Origin: Buxus sempervirens
Taxonomy: Eukaryota; Streptophyta; Magnoliopsida; Buxales; Buxaceae
Assembly: GCA_947561395.2 (NCBI GenBank)
Contig: OX387192.1
Coordinates: forward strand, 9,150,221 to 9,214,220
DNA length: 64,000 nucleotides
Direction: 5' to 3'
The notes under the pieces were generated by a model. That model saw only the letters and a list, made by a program, of their open reading frames with translations. It did no database searches and was not told the origin of the DNA. Below, piece by piece: positions 1-10,537 of the stretch. The translations under genes and the position numbers were made by a program. Position 1 is the first letter of the stretch; every line of letters begins with the position of its first letter.

Positions 1-302
1 ACAACCTAGGGTTCCGTTCCATCATTGTTTCCCTTAGTTCTCTCTCCCCGTTAAACACGGTTCTTCAAGATAATCTTGGGGTACTTTGAATATGAAAGGG
101 TTTCCATAGAATCACAAGGCTTATAGCATGCATTTAGATCAATAAAAAAAGAGGGTTCTAGAACAACCTAGGGTTCCGTTCCATTATCGTTTCCCTTAGT
201 TCTCTCTCCCCGTTAAACACGGTTCTTCAAGATAATCTTGGGGTACTTTGAATATGGAACGGTCTTCACAGATTCAAAATGCTTATTCAAAAGAGGTTCT
301 AG
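1..302. repeat. 162-bp tandem duplication inside the LTR
   Basis: The block beginning ACAACCTAGGGTTCCG occurs at position 1 and again at 163, and each copy ends near GGTTCTAG. The sister LTRs at 22.4 kb and 58 kb have this block only once, so the duplication is private to this copy. A junction between two adjacent LTR copies is the alternative, because the window edge cuts the first unit. Confidence 0.7.
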
Positions 303-1022
303 CACTAGGATCAATCCCCAGTCTCGTTTCTCCTAGAACCCGCCTTCACGTTTTACGGCTAGGGGGAGTCTTGAGATACTTTGAGCCGGGGAAGGGTTTT
401 CATACACACATCAAGGCCTTATTCTACAGAAAGGTAGAAAAATAGATCTAGATCTAGAAATGTAAAAACAAAAATTAAAAAGAGGTTTGAGGCTTACCTA
501 GGTTCTGGAAGCACTTCCGCAGCGGTTTCCCTCTTCACTCGGAGCTCTTCTTGGCAAAAGTTCTTGACAAGAATTGATGGCCATTTGCTTAAGGAGGAGC
601 CTCCTATTTATAGGCAAAGGCTAGGGTTAGGGTTGGTGAGGTGGTAGACACAACATAAGGTCTATAGCCCACCAACCTTAACCCTAAGGCTATTTCCGAG
701 ATTTCCCCTCATTTAATGAAGGACATGATGGTAAAAAGTGAAATCCCTCGGAAAACCCTAATTTTGAGCAAAACTTATGTATCCGATATATCAGGTCGGA
801 TACACGAGTGCCTTAATGTATCCGGCATATGATGCCGGATACACTAGAGCTTGCTTGTGTCCGGCATATTACGTCGGATACGAAGAAAGACTCTTGTATC
901 CGACTTGAGTTGTCGGATACAAGGAAAAAGTTTGTTTTATCAAATTCTGTGCTGGTTTCAAAGGAGATAATGATTTTTGTTGATTATTGATTATTTTTGC
1001 TGTGCAATTTGGGGTGTCTACA
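1..1022 (-). mobile_element. Ogre-type gypsy LTR (family B), cut by window edge
   Basis: This is the 5' part (U3, R and part of U5) of a minus-strand LTR. It is clearly homologous to the two complete family-B LTRs at 22425-24711 and 58058-60369. The outer end reads GGTGTCTACA on the plus strand, which is the reverse complement of the family start TGTAGACACC. A TATA box lies at about 605-614 and a conserved splice-donor-like GTAAGC (reverse strand) at about 492-499. Four short palindromes of the type TGTATCCG...CGGATACA occupy about 778-930. Whether it is a solo LTR or the end of a full element cannot be seen here. Confidence 0.85.
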
Positions 1023-1023
1023 G

Positions 1024-1157
1024 TAGTCCTTAAGTGAAGCCTCCACAAGATGCAAACACGTGTCCTGTGAATGCAAAAACGTATCTGTGAAGGCTTCACT
1101 AATAGTTTGCATCCACATGACACATGCTTGCATCCTGTGGAGGCTTCACTTAAGGCC
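1024..1157. mobile_element. Small fold-back (MITE-like) element
   Basis: The two ends form an inverted repeat of about 35 bp: CCTTAAGTGAAGCCTCCACA on the left pairs with TGTGGAGGCTTCACTTAAGG on the right, and the match continues inward with few mismatches. TACAG is present on both sides (1019-1023 and 1158-1162) and could be a 5-bp target repeat. The left TACAG overlaps the end of the neighbouring LTR, so this is uncertain. There is no coding capacity and the superfamily is not assigned. Confidence 0.6.
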
Positions 1158-1160
1158 TAC

Positions 1161-1404
1161 AGATAAAACCACCGCAAGAAGTGAATTGCAATATCACTTG
1201 CAATAAGTAATACAAAGAAAATTATAAAACTTAATTTTGGAATGATAAAAACATCCAAAAATCTGATTTTACTAGCAAATTATACGTTAAGAATGAGCTT
1301 CAGTTGGCAATTGTTTAGCACCTTCGAAAGGGCCCAAGTCAAATTTTGTCAAACTTGTTTACATCAACATTTGATGTGATGATCCAATGCAACAATGCCC
1401 TATT
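1161..1404. other. AT-rich spacer, nothing recognised
   Basis: No coding frame, RNA gene or clear repeat was seen between the fold-back element and the inverted duplication that starts near 1405. Confidence 0.5.
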
Positions 1405-2060
1405 ATTGTTAGGATTCACATTTATGAATTTCAGGATATTTGCCAATGCAACTTGATTTTTGTCCACAAGTCAAACTAGTTTCTCATACCATGCGTTGAT
1501 AGTTTGATACTGCTTCAAAAAAAAAAAATAAATAAAATAAAATAAAATAAAAAAGGAAAATTTGGTGCTTTATGTCTTAAATTTGTTTCCCCATTTTTCG
1601 TTTTATTATACATCAAGTTCACATGATGTGCAGGTGCATGTTTGGAGATGCTGCTCATAGTGCAATGAACATTGAGATGCTAGCTGCTCCTAGTACAGAT
1701 GCATGTTTGCTCTTAGTTCAAATGTTGTGCAGGTGCATGTTTGGATGCATACATGCCACGTGTATACAATTCAACTGTCTTTTTTTCTTTTTGGTAGTGA
1801 TACAATTCAACTGTCATCTTTGAATTTTTGTACCATATAATATAATACCCTTGTAATTTTGCTTTGTTGGGTATAGTGGATCCTGAATAACCAACAAATG
1901 AATATGCCCCTTTATTGCTTTTATCTTTTCAGACATGACAATTTTTTAATGGAAGAGACTTCTCTTTGAAGGTCCAGTTTGGCTGTCTTGAAGAATGATA
2001 GACAATGTAGCTTTTGCTTTGTAGCGATTAACATGCTTTGAAATAAATTGGTTTGTGTGC
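1405..2060 (+). repeat. Inverted copy of the CNL gene's 3' flank
   Basis: This stretch is homologous, in reverse complement, to 9533-9832. Two blocks match well (about 1405-1610 and 1925-2050), for example the shared GAAGAGACTTCTCTTTGAAG. About 310 bp (1615-1925) present here are absent from the other copy. The partner lies just beyond the 3' side of the NB-LRR gene, so the sequence is probably relict flank of a lost or off-window relative in opposite orientation (inference). Confidence 0.8.
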
Positions 2061-3880
2061 ACACGGGGTCCTGGATTTTGGGATTGATTTTGTTCTTGAT
2101 CATAATTTCATTATTTATTGATATGTTATATGACCATCCCATCATGATGAATGCTTCAACCCTTCTTAAATTTTACTCACATGACATTGTTCAATTTTAC
2201 TATAAAAGGGAGATTTAATCCTTAAATTTACTTCCATTGCTATTTGAATTTTTAATAACAGATCAGATTTTTTTTTGGAACTCAGGGCATCCGGCCCGCT
2301 TACGCTCAACCTACTAAGAACAGATGGGATTTGGAAACTTCTCCCTCGTTTTTGATGGGTTCATTGATTTACATCAAGAACAGAACAAAAATTTGCTTTT
2401 CAGAATCAAATATTATTAACCTCACTAATTTTAACTTTGACTAAACCTTATATCTCAAATTCAATTTTTTTTATGCATCGGCATGAAAAATGTAATGGCA
2501 CGAACGACAACGGAATGCTGCGACATGCTCCGGGCGAAGCGGCATCGAAATTGGTATGGCAAACCTTGCTTACATTAAATATGCATTAATTATCTCATTT
2601 GCAGTGTTTGTGATACTAAAATTGTTGATTTATGTTTTGGTAAATGTTCTTTTTAAGCCGAAAAGAAAATGAAGAAAAAAATTCCACAAAATTTTCTATG
2701 TTACTACCAAACACCAGAAAAAGAAAAAGAAATAGAAAAGAAAATATTTTCCTAGAAAATTTTCATACAGAAAATATTTTCTATTGGAACGAATGAAGAC
2801 TTGATGCATTATGTCATCGCACTTGTTTTACCGGTAGTTCTTTTAAACCATCGATAACACAATTTTTCTTTAGAACTAGTTTTTGAAGCACGTGCAATGC
2901 ACGTGAACGAAATTCTGTTCACTTGGATCCAATGTCCAGATTCTCGGAAGGTAGATAAGTCTATAATTCTATTGTTTTGTGATCTTGTTGGAGTTAAACG
3001 CAAGTGTCTTAATTGAAGCTGAAATTGCAGGGTTGGAATGGCCATACAAAGGCAGAGCTCCAGCTTTGATGTTTGCAGCATATATATGATCATATATGGG
3101 TGAAGAATCTCTCCTGTTGGATGATCCTTGCATTTATTTCTTGTCAAATTTTCTTCTTCCCCTTTTCATTTCTTGTTAAACAACCAATGCACCTAAAAGC
3201 TTAAGCTAATAGGTGAAGCGCAACTAAGTATTTAAGAGGGCCCAAATATGATATTTCGAAACTCCCCGTACATGGAATATACACGGGGAAGACAAACACA
3301 GGATATGAACATCTTGTATACAAATAAATGCCAAGGCAAACTCGCCCTGAGAGTTGAACACAAGACCTCTTGCTCTAATACCATGTTAAATGATCATTGC
3401 ATCTAAAAGCTTAAGCTTATAGGTGAAAGCGCAACTACGTATTTAAGAGGGCCAAAATATGATATTTTAACAAATTTTGGCCAAGACAAGAAATCTCATA
3501 TCAGATGTTTAGGCTCATCTTCATATAATGAATTTGTTGGTTTGATGGGTCATTGGTGGGTCCTAGACATCTTGATCATATAATGAATTTGGAGGTTTCA
3601 TTGTTCATTGATGGCTTTTATGGCATCTTTGACTGTCATCTTTTTTAACTGTAATTCGTTTCTGTAGCTTGATGGGTTATGGCCTTTTATGGCAGTTATC
3701 AATTAAGGTAATCATTTATTCATATACTGATAATTTCTCAGGGTTTGCTTTGATTTCAGGCTGTTATCCATTTGATGTCATGGCTTTGATCTGCTGAAAT
3801 AATTGGTTAGAATGCCATTGAAATGTGAATTTGGGATATTGGAGATGGTAGAGGTTAGTTTCTTTCTTTTGGTGGTTAGA
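2061..3880. other. Gene-free spacer with low-complexity tracts
   Basis: No convincing gene was seen. The open frame at 2809-3147 on the minus strand has no recognisable domain and its composition does not look coding. The only repeat found is the pair at 3187-3266 and 3386-3470. Confidence 0.45.
3187..3470. repeat. Pair of 80-bp direct repeats
   Basis: Two copies (about 3187-3266 and 3386-3470) share AAAAGCTTAAGCT, then ATAGGTGAA, GCGCAACTA and GTATTTAAGAGGG, with scattered changes. About 120 bp lie between them. They may be the ends of a short non-autonomous element or a local duplication. Confidence 0.6.
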
Positions 3881-3889
3881 ATCCCTGCA

Positions 3890-4720
3890 CATGACTTGTT
3901 CTCTCCCTTCGTGTTAACGAAAATAAAAAGCATAAATTGCTAATCTCTTTCAATTGGTAAACCCAAACCCTATTGATAAAAGGGTTTAGACCAAAACCTG
4001 TTGGTAGCAAGGAGGGGTTCGGGTTGACCCCCTTGTATTATTTTAAAAAAATAAAATGAAAGTGTTGTTAAATAGAACACATCATTTAATAATGTATGTA
4101 TTTTATGATATGTATTAAAATAATATTTTAAAAACATATAAAATAAATTTTTTATAGACTAAGGTCTAGTCTGGGGTAAGATTGGGGCAGTTAGGCTAAA
4201 CCAGAACTCGCCTCTATCCTGATTTTGACAATTCCAAACCCTAACCAATTAGGGGTGGGAGGTGGTGGATTACCCATTTAATGAGATGATAATGTAATTG
4301 AGATGTTATCACGTGGAACATCTCATGGTTGGGTTTTTTTCAACAAAAAGTTTTTTTTTTTTTTTGGCATTTTAAAAATCGTACAACCATTGCATGCTCA
4401 ATGTATCACTATCTGAATGCACCTGTGGATAACGGGGCAAATGATTTCCAACGCATATAACCTTCCCCGTTACCATATTTTTTTTTCACTGGAAAGAAGA
4501 CTCGTTATCACCTCTACTTTCAAGGAAACTACATGTATGCTTTTATTTAAACGTATCTACTATGAAGTCAGATCTCTTTTCCCACTTGATTAGACTACGC
4601 GAGTTACCGGTGTTCCATTCCAAGACTTTATGTGGGAGGGTCAATTCAATTCGGTACTAGTCCATTATAGTGCTTAATATGTTCGTCTCTGGATATTCTA
4701 CACCATTCATTGTGCACCAA
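3890..4720 (+). repeat. Duplicated flank, copy 1 (partner 5800-6615)
   Basis: Blocks between about 4150 and 4720 recur in the same order at about 5820-6615: a stretch resembling a fragment of the GGATGGCAA fold-back family (AGGGGTGGG...TTACCCATTTAA), then GATGTTATCACGTGGAACATC-like sequence, then a block ending near the words TTATAGTGCTTA. The start, with CTCTCCCTTCGTGTTAAC near 3900, matches 15180-15310 upstream of the CNL gene. No coding sequence was seen. Confidence 0.7.
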
Positions 4721-4799
4721 AAACAAAAAAAAAACAAAAGAAAAGGTCTCTACATCATTCATTGCTAACAAGTTAAAAGTTAAAAGCTAAAGCTATTTG

Positions 4800-5640
4800 T
4801 TTAGGTTCTTGAGATACCTAATAAACCCAAATTTTGTTTAGTATTTGACCTGATGGATCAACCACGTTATTGTTCTATATAATAGAAAAAGAAGGTCATT
4901 GGCTCAGTACCAACTAGCTATCGGTAATTTCATATGCTCCCCTTTTTTTTTTTTCAAAATCCTTTAATTTTATTGTTACATGTTGGATGTTTAGTTTAAA
5001 AGAGAAGGTGTGTTTCTATTTCAAATTAATTAGTTACTTGTGGGTAAGTCTCTTCTACTGAGATTTGTTAGGATTGGCATCATGTTCCTAAAGTCTAGTC
5101 ACCCCTATACTTTAGGAACAAACTACTTCCTTCTCCATTTAGGGATCATGTTCCTAAAGTCTAGTAGTTTCTTGTTTCTTGTTCTATTTAAACAGTAATG
5201 TAAAGGCATATCAACGTATGGAATGAGTAATATTTTATTTGGGTATCTTACTAAAGAGATAGTTTCCTCTTTAAACAAACTACTTCCTTCTCCATCTTTA
5301 TCTCCATTCGTCATGTTCACGTCCAAACTCTGTTCAACCTTTCTCTTCTGTCAAAATAGATAAGAAAGGGAAGACTGCTACAAGTGGGTCTATACCATTT
5401 ATTTTTTTCTAAATTTAAATAAAAGGTTCTTGCATTTTATCAAAGACTAGCTGCAAACTTTTACAAAAGAGAAAAATGATTTTAAAGAAGTGTAAGTGAG
5501 ACGTGGAGCATCACACATTCACACTGTTAGGCTTTTTAAAGAAAAATTCCAAACCGAGAAGGAGTAATTAGTAATTGGCACGTATTTGTGGGATCCATCT
5601 ATTCAATGTGACTTTTTTTTTTTTTTGGTAATGATCTATT
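4800..5640 (+). repeat. Direct copy of the CNL gene's 5' flank
   Basis: About 4800-4950 and 5400-5640 match 14660-15010 in the same orientation. Shared words include AACCCAAA and TTGTTTAGTATTTGACCT, and then TCTAAATTTAAATAAAAGG, GACTAGCTGCA and GTTAGGCTTTTTAAAGAAAA. The stretch 4950-5400 lacks a partner there. The arrangement fits a tandem duplication of an NB-LRR region whose gene body has been lost on this side (inference). Confidence 0.8.
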
Positions 5641-5800
5641 CAATGTGACTTCATTGTAAGACAGCCAACGCAGCGTATTCAATGTTGCCAACGCGGCGTA
5701 TTCAATGTGACTTCATTTTAAGACAGCCAACGCAGCGTATTCAATGTTGCCAACGTGGCGTATTCAATGTGACTTCATTGTAAGACAGCCAACGCGGCTG
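5640..5800. repeat. Minisatellite, about 64-bp unit, 2.5 copies
   Basis: The unit contains GCCAACGCAGCGTATTCAAT, GTTGCCAACGCGGCGTATTC and GTGACTTCATTGTAAGACA in order. It repeats with one or two changes. The homologous place at about 15000-15030 has a single copy, so the expansion is local. Confidence 0.8.
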
Positions 5801-6689
5801 ACAATTAACAATTACCATGTAAACCCGAACCCTAGTAAATCCGAACCCTGTCGCTATAGAATACGTCATTTAGCCAAACGAAACCATAAAGCTCTCCTAT
5901 TGCCTATTGGGATTGCTAGCAGGAAGGAAGGGTTGGGGTTGGGCTAAACCTGAACCTCACCTACCATGATTTAGACACTCACAAAACCTAAAATAGGGGT
6001 AGGGTGCGGTCAGTTACCCATTTAACCAGGATGATATCATCTGTTGCCATTTACTGTTACTATCCATTCAGTGCAAGTGAGATGCTATCAAGTGGAGCAT
6101 CTCATGGGTAAACTTTTTTCAAAAATAAAAAATAAAAAAGAAAAAAATTTCTATATTTTCAGAAGCAAAATAATAATGGCAAACGATTTCAAACCCATTT
6201 AACCCACCTCATTACCATCATCCCTCCTTTCAAGGAAATTAGATATATGCTTTTATTTGAACCTATCACTTACAAAGTGAAAATCACACCTCCGTCCCCA
6301 CTCGCGATTAGACTCGTTAGAGGGTCAGGTTCAATTCACAGCTATTTCACACCATTATTGTACGAGTTACTTCAATTCACAATTACTCCACACCATTATT
6401 GTAGGAGTTATGAAGCACCAATCTCTTTGGAGATGAAGTTATTGACTCTTATTATACAGCAATGTTTCATGAGAATTTGAAATCACCTCTGTCCCTGCTA
6501 ATTGATGAGACGACACCGAGTCAGTGGTGGTCCCTCCAAAAACTTTTGTCCCCACTACTCCGTTATAGTGCTTACTTTCTCGGTCTTCGTCTATTCCACA
6601 CCCTTCATTATTTTGCCATTCAACTTACTAGATGCTTTATTCATGATTAACAGATTATTCCTTGCGAGCCAATTGCCATCATGCACAGC
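5800..6689 (+). repeat. Duplicated flank, copy 2
   Basis: This is the second copy of the block described at 3890-4720. It contains its own internal near-repeat around TTCACACCATTATTGTA. No gene was recognised. It ends at the LINE target site. Confidence 0.6.
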
Positions 6690-6709
6690 AAATTCATGCA
6701 AGAGTATAT
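6690..6709. repeat. LINE target-site duplication, left
   Basis: A 20-bp sequence starting AAATTCATGC and ending GTATAT is repeated exactly at 8666-8685. The two copies bracket the LINE insertion. Confidence 0.9.
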
Positions 6710-6859
6710 ATATTTGATAGTGAAACGAGGAGTTTTATTTACTTAACAGAACGGTAGTACACAAAATTCCTTGCCTCATCAGCTAAGATACCACACAGTT
6801 CTCTAGGAGACCTGTTAGTCCATACACATGAGTAAACGTCAATACTAAAGTTTGCAAGG

Positions 6860-7260
6860 AAATCAGCGGTCACGTTCCCCTCCCCGTATGTGTGTTGAAT
6901 GTGAAAAATCTGAAACTTATCCCATAAGGCTTTAATTTCAGTTAGATACGGGAGAATCTTCCATGGGATGTCTTCTTCATTTTTGGTGCCTTGTCTCCAA
7001 TCAATTAAGAGCTTGATCAAGGATAAAGAATCACCTTCCAGCAGAATGTTCCGAAAGTCCATCGCATATGCCATACGAATAGCCTCTAGCACCGCTATGG
7101 CTTCAGCTTGCAAAGGAGAATCCACATAGCATCTTGAAGCAACTGCAGCTATAAATCTTCCTTCATAGTTCCGAGCAATGACACCAATCCCTGACATCGA
7201 AGTACCCTTTCTGTATGATCCATCAAAATTAATTTTAACCATGAGATGTGGGGGAGCAAT
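6860..7260 (-). pseudogene. LINE RNase H domain (RVT_3 type)
   Basis: This is the RNase H part of the LINE above. The open frame running from 7629 to 6739 encodes about 296 residues, and its C-terminal half is a plant RVT_3 domain. It has the order D (NFDGSYRKG), E (QAEAIAVLEAIRMA), D (LEGDSLSLIKLL), D (NVTADFLAN). In a live element it would degrade the RNA of the RNA-DNA hybrid. It has no separate promoter and it is inside a truncated element, so it is a relict rather than a host gene. Confidence 0.85.
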
Positions 7261-7867
7261 CCACTGAACTGGGATTTGTTGGGAACCTGGGAAAAACTCA
7301 TTTTTTGCTTGACATAAGTTCAGGATCTCAGAGGTTAAATTATTGAAGTGCCTTATTACCTGGAATACACTAGGTGTAGCATGATTGAAGAGCACTCCAT
7401 TTCGATGCATCCATATAACCCATCCAAAGATAACAACCTTAGTAAGTGTTTCATCGGCTCTATCTCTAAAAGATCTAGAGATAACTTTCACCACATTCGG
7501 AACCATTGATTGAATTGCAGTTGGGGAGTAGCATCTTGAATCGATCCTCCTATAGTTGCAAGCCAGATTGCTCTTGAAAAGGGGCAATGGAGCCAGATAT
7601 GCTCCACCGTTTCCGCCTTGCTTTTGCAAAAACAGCAGACATCAGAGATCATCGGAATTCTGCTTGATAACAGGTTAGCCGAGGGGATCACTTTATGAAT
7701 ACTTTTCCACAAAAATAATTTAAACCGAGGAGGGCTATGAATATGCCAAACCTTCAGCCAAAGTCCGCCATCAGAGAAGGAATTCTGATTGAGCATGCGG
7801 TATGCTGACGCTGTTGGAGGAGGATAAAGAGAAAAGAGTTTCTTTGATTTCTTTAGAGAGGACAACA

Positions 7868-8238
7868 ATGGTGGATAAAGACAAATAACAAATAGTAAAC
7901 CTCCTCAAGAAGTGTTCGTCCACTTCTTCTCTACTTAATACTTTTTTCTTTTCTTACTTACTTTTCTTCATACAATGACACATACACATAAAAGTAATGG
8001 ACTAGTCAACATGACTATTTCCAATACAAACAAACCCTTCTTTCCAATACAACTAACTTAAAGTCCCAACACTCTAATGCCTTTCCAAGATATAAGACCT
8101 TTCCCAAGCTACTAGTTCCCAACACACAATAACTAACATAAGGTTCCAACACTCTAATGCATTTCCAAAGTATAAAACCTTTCCCAAAGCTACTAATTCC
8201 AACACACAATAAATTAAGTTTATATTTTCAACACACAC
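7868..8238 (-). mobile_element. Unidentified insert in the LINE, perhaps a small LTR
   Basis: These bases separate the RT tail from the zinc domain and show no LINE similarity. An internal near-duplication of about 85 bp (about 8058-8210) repeats the words CCAACACTCTAATGC, TTTCCAA and CCTTTCCCAA. The minus strand opens with TGTTGAAAATATAAACTTAA, which resembles a copia LTR start. No matching target repeat was found, so the class is open. Confidence 0.45.
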
Positions 8239-8665
8239 TGCTTTATCTAGGTTGAATGGAGGAGTAATAGAGGTGGCTGTGATTTCGGATACTATAGATG
8301 AAGGCCATAAAGAACTTATGATGTTCAAATTCCAATTTCCCGATATAGGATCAATTATGTCACTTACCCGTGATATAGCTTGGCCACTATTGTCATCTGG
8401 TTGTGGTAACAGATCACCATTCCCAAGCCATCTATGTCTGAATAAGTCCACTCTGTCACCCGTGGCTATCATCCATCTACATCCCTGCGATATAAAGTCC
8501 TTCAACTTCTGTAGTTGACGCCAAACATACGAGTGGCTTGGTCGTGCTACAGCATCCATGAATGAAGCATCTGGAAAATAAACACTTTGCATTAGTTTAG
8601 ACCACAGACTACAGTGATTTGTATGTAATTGCCAAGCAGCTTTTAGTAGAAGGGCTCTGTTCATT

Positions 8666-8685
8666 AAATTCATGCAAGAGTATAT
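8666..8685. repeat. LINE target-site duplication, right
   Basis: Exact match to 6690-6709. Confidence 0.9.
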
Positions 8686-9532
8686 GTGTATTTTTACTTA
8701 TTTACAATTATAATACTATAGTTATAATCTAAAGACCAGGTTTGTCTTTATGATTAGCCTTATATAATATAAATATTAGAAAAATTATCTAATGTGTGTT
8801 AAATTCAGCTAAACCAACCCAAACCAAACAGAAATTATAATTGGAGTTGGGTTAGGTAGTTAATTTATGGGGTTTATAGTTTCATTTTGCTTCAGTCTTC
8901 AGATTGGATTGGTTCTTAATTCAGTTCAATTCAGTTTTGGGTTAACAGCATGAACCTTGCTAACTTTGGTTTTGGGTTGAAGTCAGACCAGACCAAAGCC
9001 TCAATTCCTTCACCCATTATAACATGTCCTTTTAAGTAAGACATCATGTTGGTCGAGTCCTCCCTCGCTGGTACATTGTTACAAGGATATGATGAAGAAG
9101 AAGACCACGAAAAACGAGTAACTTCTTTGTCTCTCAATAGCTTCCAATTGGATGCCTCTTGCTTCTGGGGATCACTCTGCAACACTGAGCTAGATTTCCT
9201 ATTTGTTGCACCTTCTCATTTTTCTTCTCTGACCCAGAAAAAAAAAAGCCTCAATTGTAGCTAAATTTAGCTATAACCTATTTCATGAAGGAGGACAAAT
9301 AAAAAAAGAATACACAACATTGAAATTTCTTGTCCTTGTTGACATAATAGTGTTTTAAACAGCACAGGTTCAAAGGCTATATTAAGTTCAATCACAATTG
9401 CAAGCTTAAGTTTCTCTCTCTCTCTACTGGTCTGTAGGCAAAACATTATAGAGAGGTTGTTGCAAATTTGGATACATACGAAACCAGTGAGAGCTTCCAG
9501 TCTTGTAATCTGCCACCAGAACATACTTGCAA
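8686..9532. other. Spacer, no gene recognised
   Basis: Short frames occur (for example 8931-9185 on the minus strand), but none has a recognisable domain or paralogue. A short CT run lies at about 9412-9424. Confidence 0.45.
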
Positions 9533-9832
9533 TCTCACACCAATCATGCTTCTTTCAAAGCATCTTAAGGGCTACAGAGCAAACTCTACATTGTGTATCA
9601 TTCTCCAAGATAGCCAAACTGGACCTTCAAAGAGAAGTCTCTTCCATAAAAGCATCTTTAAGGGCTACATCGAAAAAATGCGGAAACATTTTAAGACATA
9701 ATTCAAGCACCAAATTTTCCTTTTTTTCTTTTTCTTAAGTAGTATCAATGCATGTTTGAGAAACTAGTTTGACTTACGGACAAAAATCAAGTTGCATTGT
9801 CAAATATCCTGAAATTCATAAATGTGAATCCT
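9533..9832 (-). repeat. Inverted duplication partner of 1405-2060
   Basis: The reverse complement matches 1405-1610 and 1925-2050 almost continuously. This copy lacks the extra 310 bp present in the other. It lies about 700 bp beyond the stop codon of the CNL gene, on its 3' side. Confidence 0.8.
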
Positions 9833-10224
9833 CAGACCAACTCAAATTGCAGTTATTTGAATGACTTTCTATTCTTTCAGATCATAACAATATGGATGCT
9901 ACCGACATCATAACCATTTATTTCAGAGATATTTATCAACTCTGCCCACAAAAATTAAAAATTAAAGTTTATCAATGCATGCTACTATGAAGTTGCATCA
10001 TGTGTGAAATATTTCCATTCCCACAAGATGCACTAAAATGACCATAATATTTCTTAAAATTAAAAATAATTAAGTTGCATCTACACAGCTTATATAGGCC
10101 AAATTCTTGTAAGTGTTAATTTTTCCCTATAAATATCTATTGAATCCAACGCTAACCTGGTCAAAATGTAAGTTGAGATAGTAAAACCACTACAGCAAAT
10201 ATATTTGGGCGGATTATGATGAAA

Positions 10225-10277
<53 letters not shown>

Positions 10278-10537
10278 CACATGCATTAGAAGAAACGGCT
10301 ACCAAATTTCGTATCAATTATGAGCAAGTGACTAGTATCTTTAGCATCCCGATTGCTCTAATTAAACACATGCATTTAAAAATAAGCAAAACTAATGAAT
10401 ACTAAAACACATAAAATTAGGCAATCTTAATGAACTATAGAGAAAGAATGTTACAAACCTGGACTTATGGAAAGAAGCACCAGCAATAACCATCAAGAGA
10501 TTCCAAAGTGGACAGAAAAATAGTGAAGTGAATCGTC
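9833..10537. other. 3' flank of the CNL gene
   Basis: This AT-rich stretch holds the CT microsatellite at 10229-10274. It should include the 3' UTR and poly(A) region of the minus-strand CNL gene. No poly(A) signal was assigned with confidence. Confidence 0.4.
10229..10274. repeat. (CT)23 microsatellite
   Basis: A perfect CT/TC run of 46 bp. Confidence 0.97.

Larger units (their letters stand above)
6710..8665 (-). mobile_element. 5'-truncated L1-type LINE (RT tail, zf-RVT, RNase H)
   Basis: The element is a minus-strand non-LTR retrotransposon fragment of 1956 bp between exact 20-bp target repeats. In element order the parts are the RT C-terminal region (about 8674-8240, with LLKAAWQLH and WRQLQKLKDFI), a zinc-binding zf-RVT domain (about 7868-7490, CCFCKSKAETVEHIWLHC), and a type-I RNase H (about 7260-6860). 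The RNase H keeps its acidic residues in the contexts INFDGS, LQAEA, LEGDS and TADFLAN. The 5' truncation removes the endonuclease and most of the RT. The zinc domain and RNase H lie in different frames that overlap near 7490-7630, so it is frameshifted. A 371-bp foreign block (7868-8238) also splits it. The 3' UTR is only about 28 nt and there is no poly(A) run before the target repeat. Confidence 0.88.

Noticed and set aside
2809-3147. 112-codon minus-strand frame
   Set aside because: No domain, odd composition, and it lies between decayed duplicated flanks; most likely chance.
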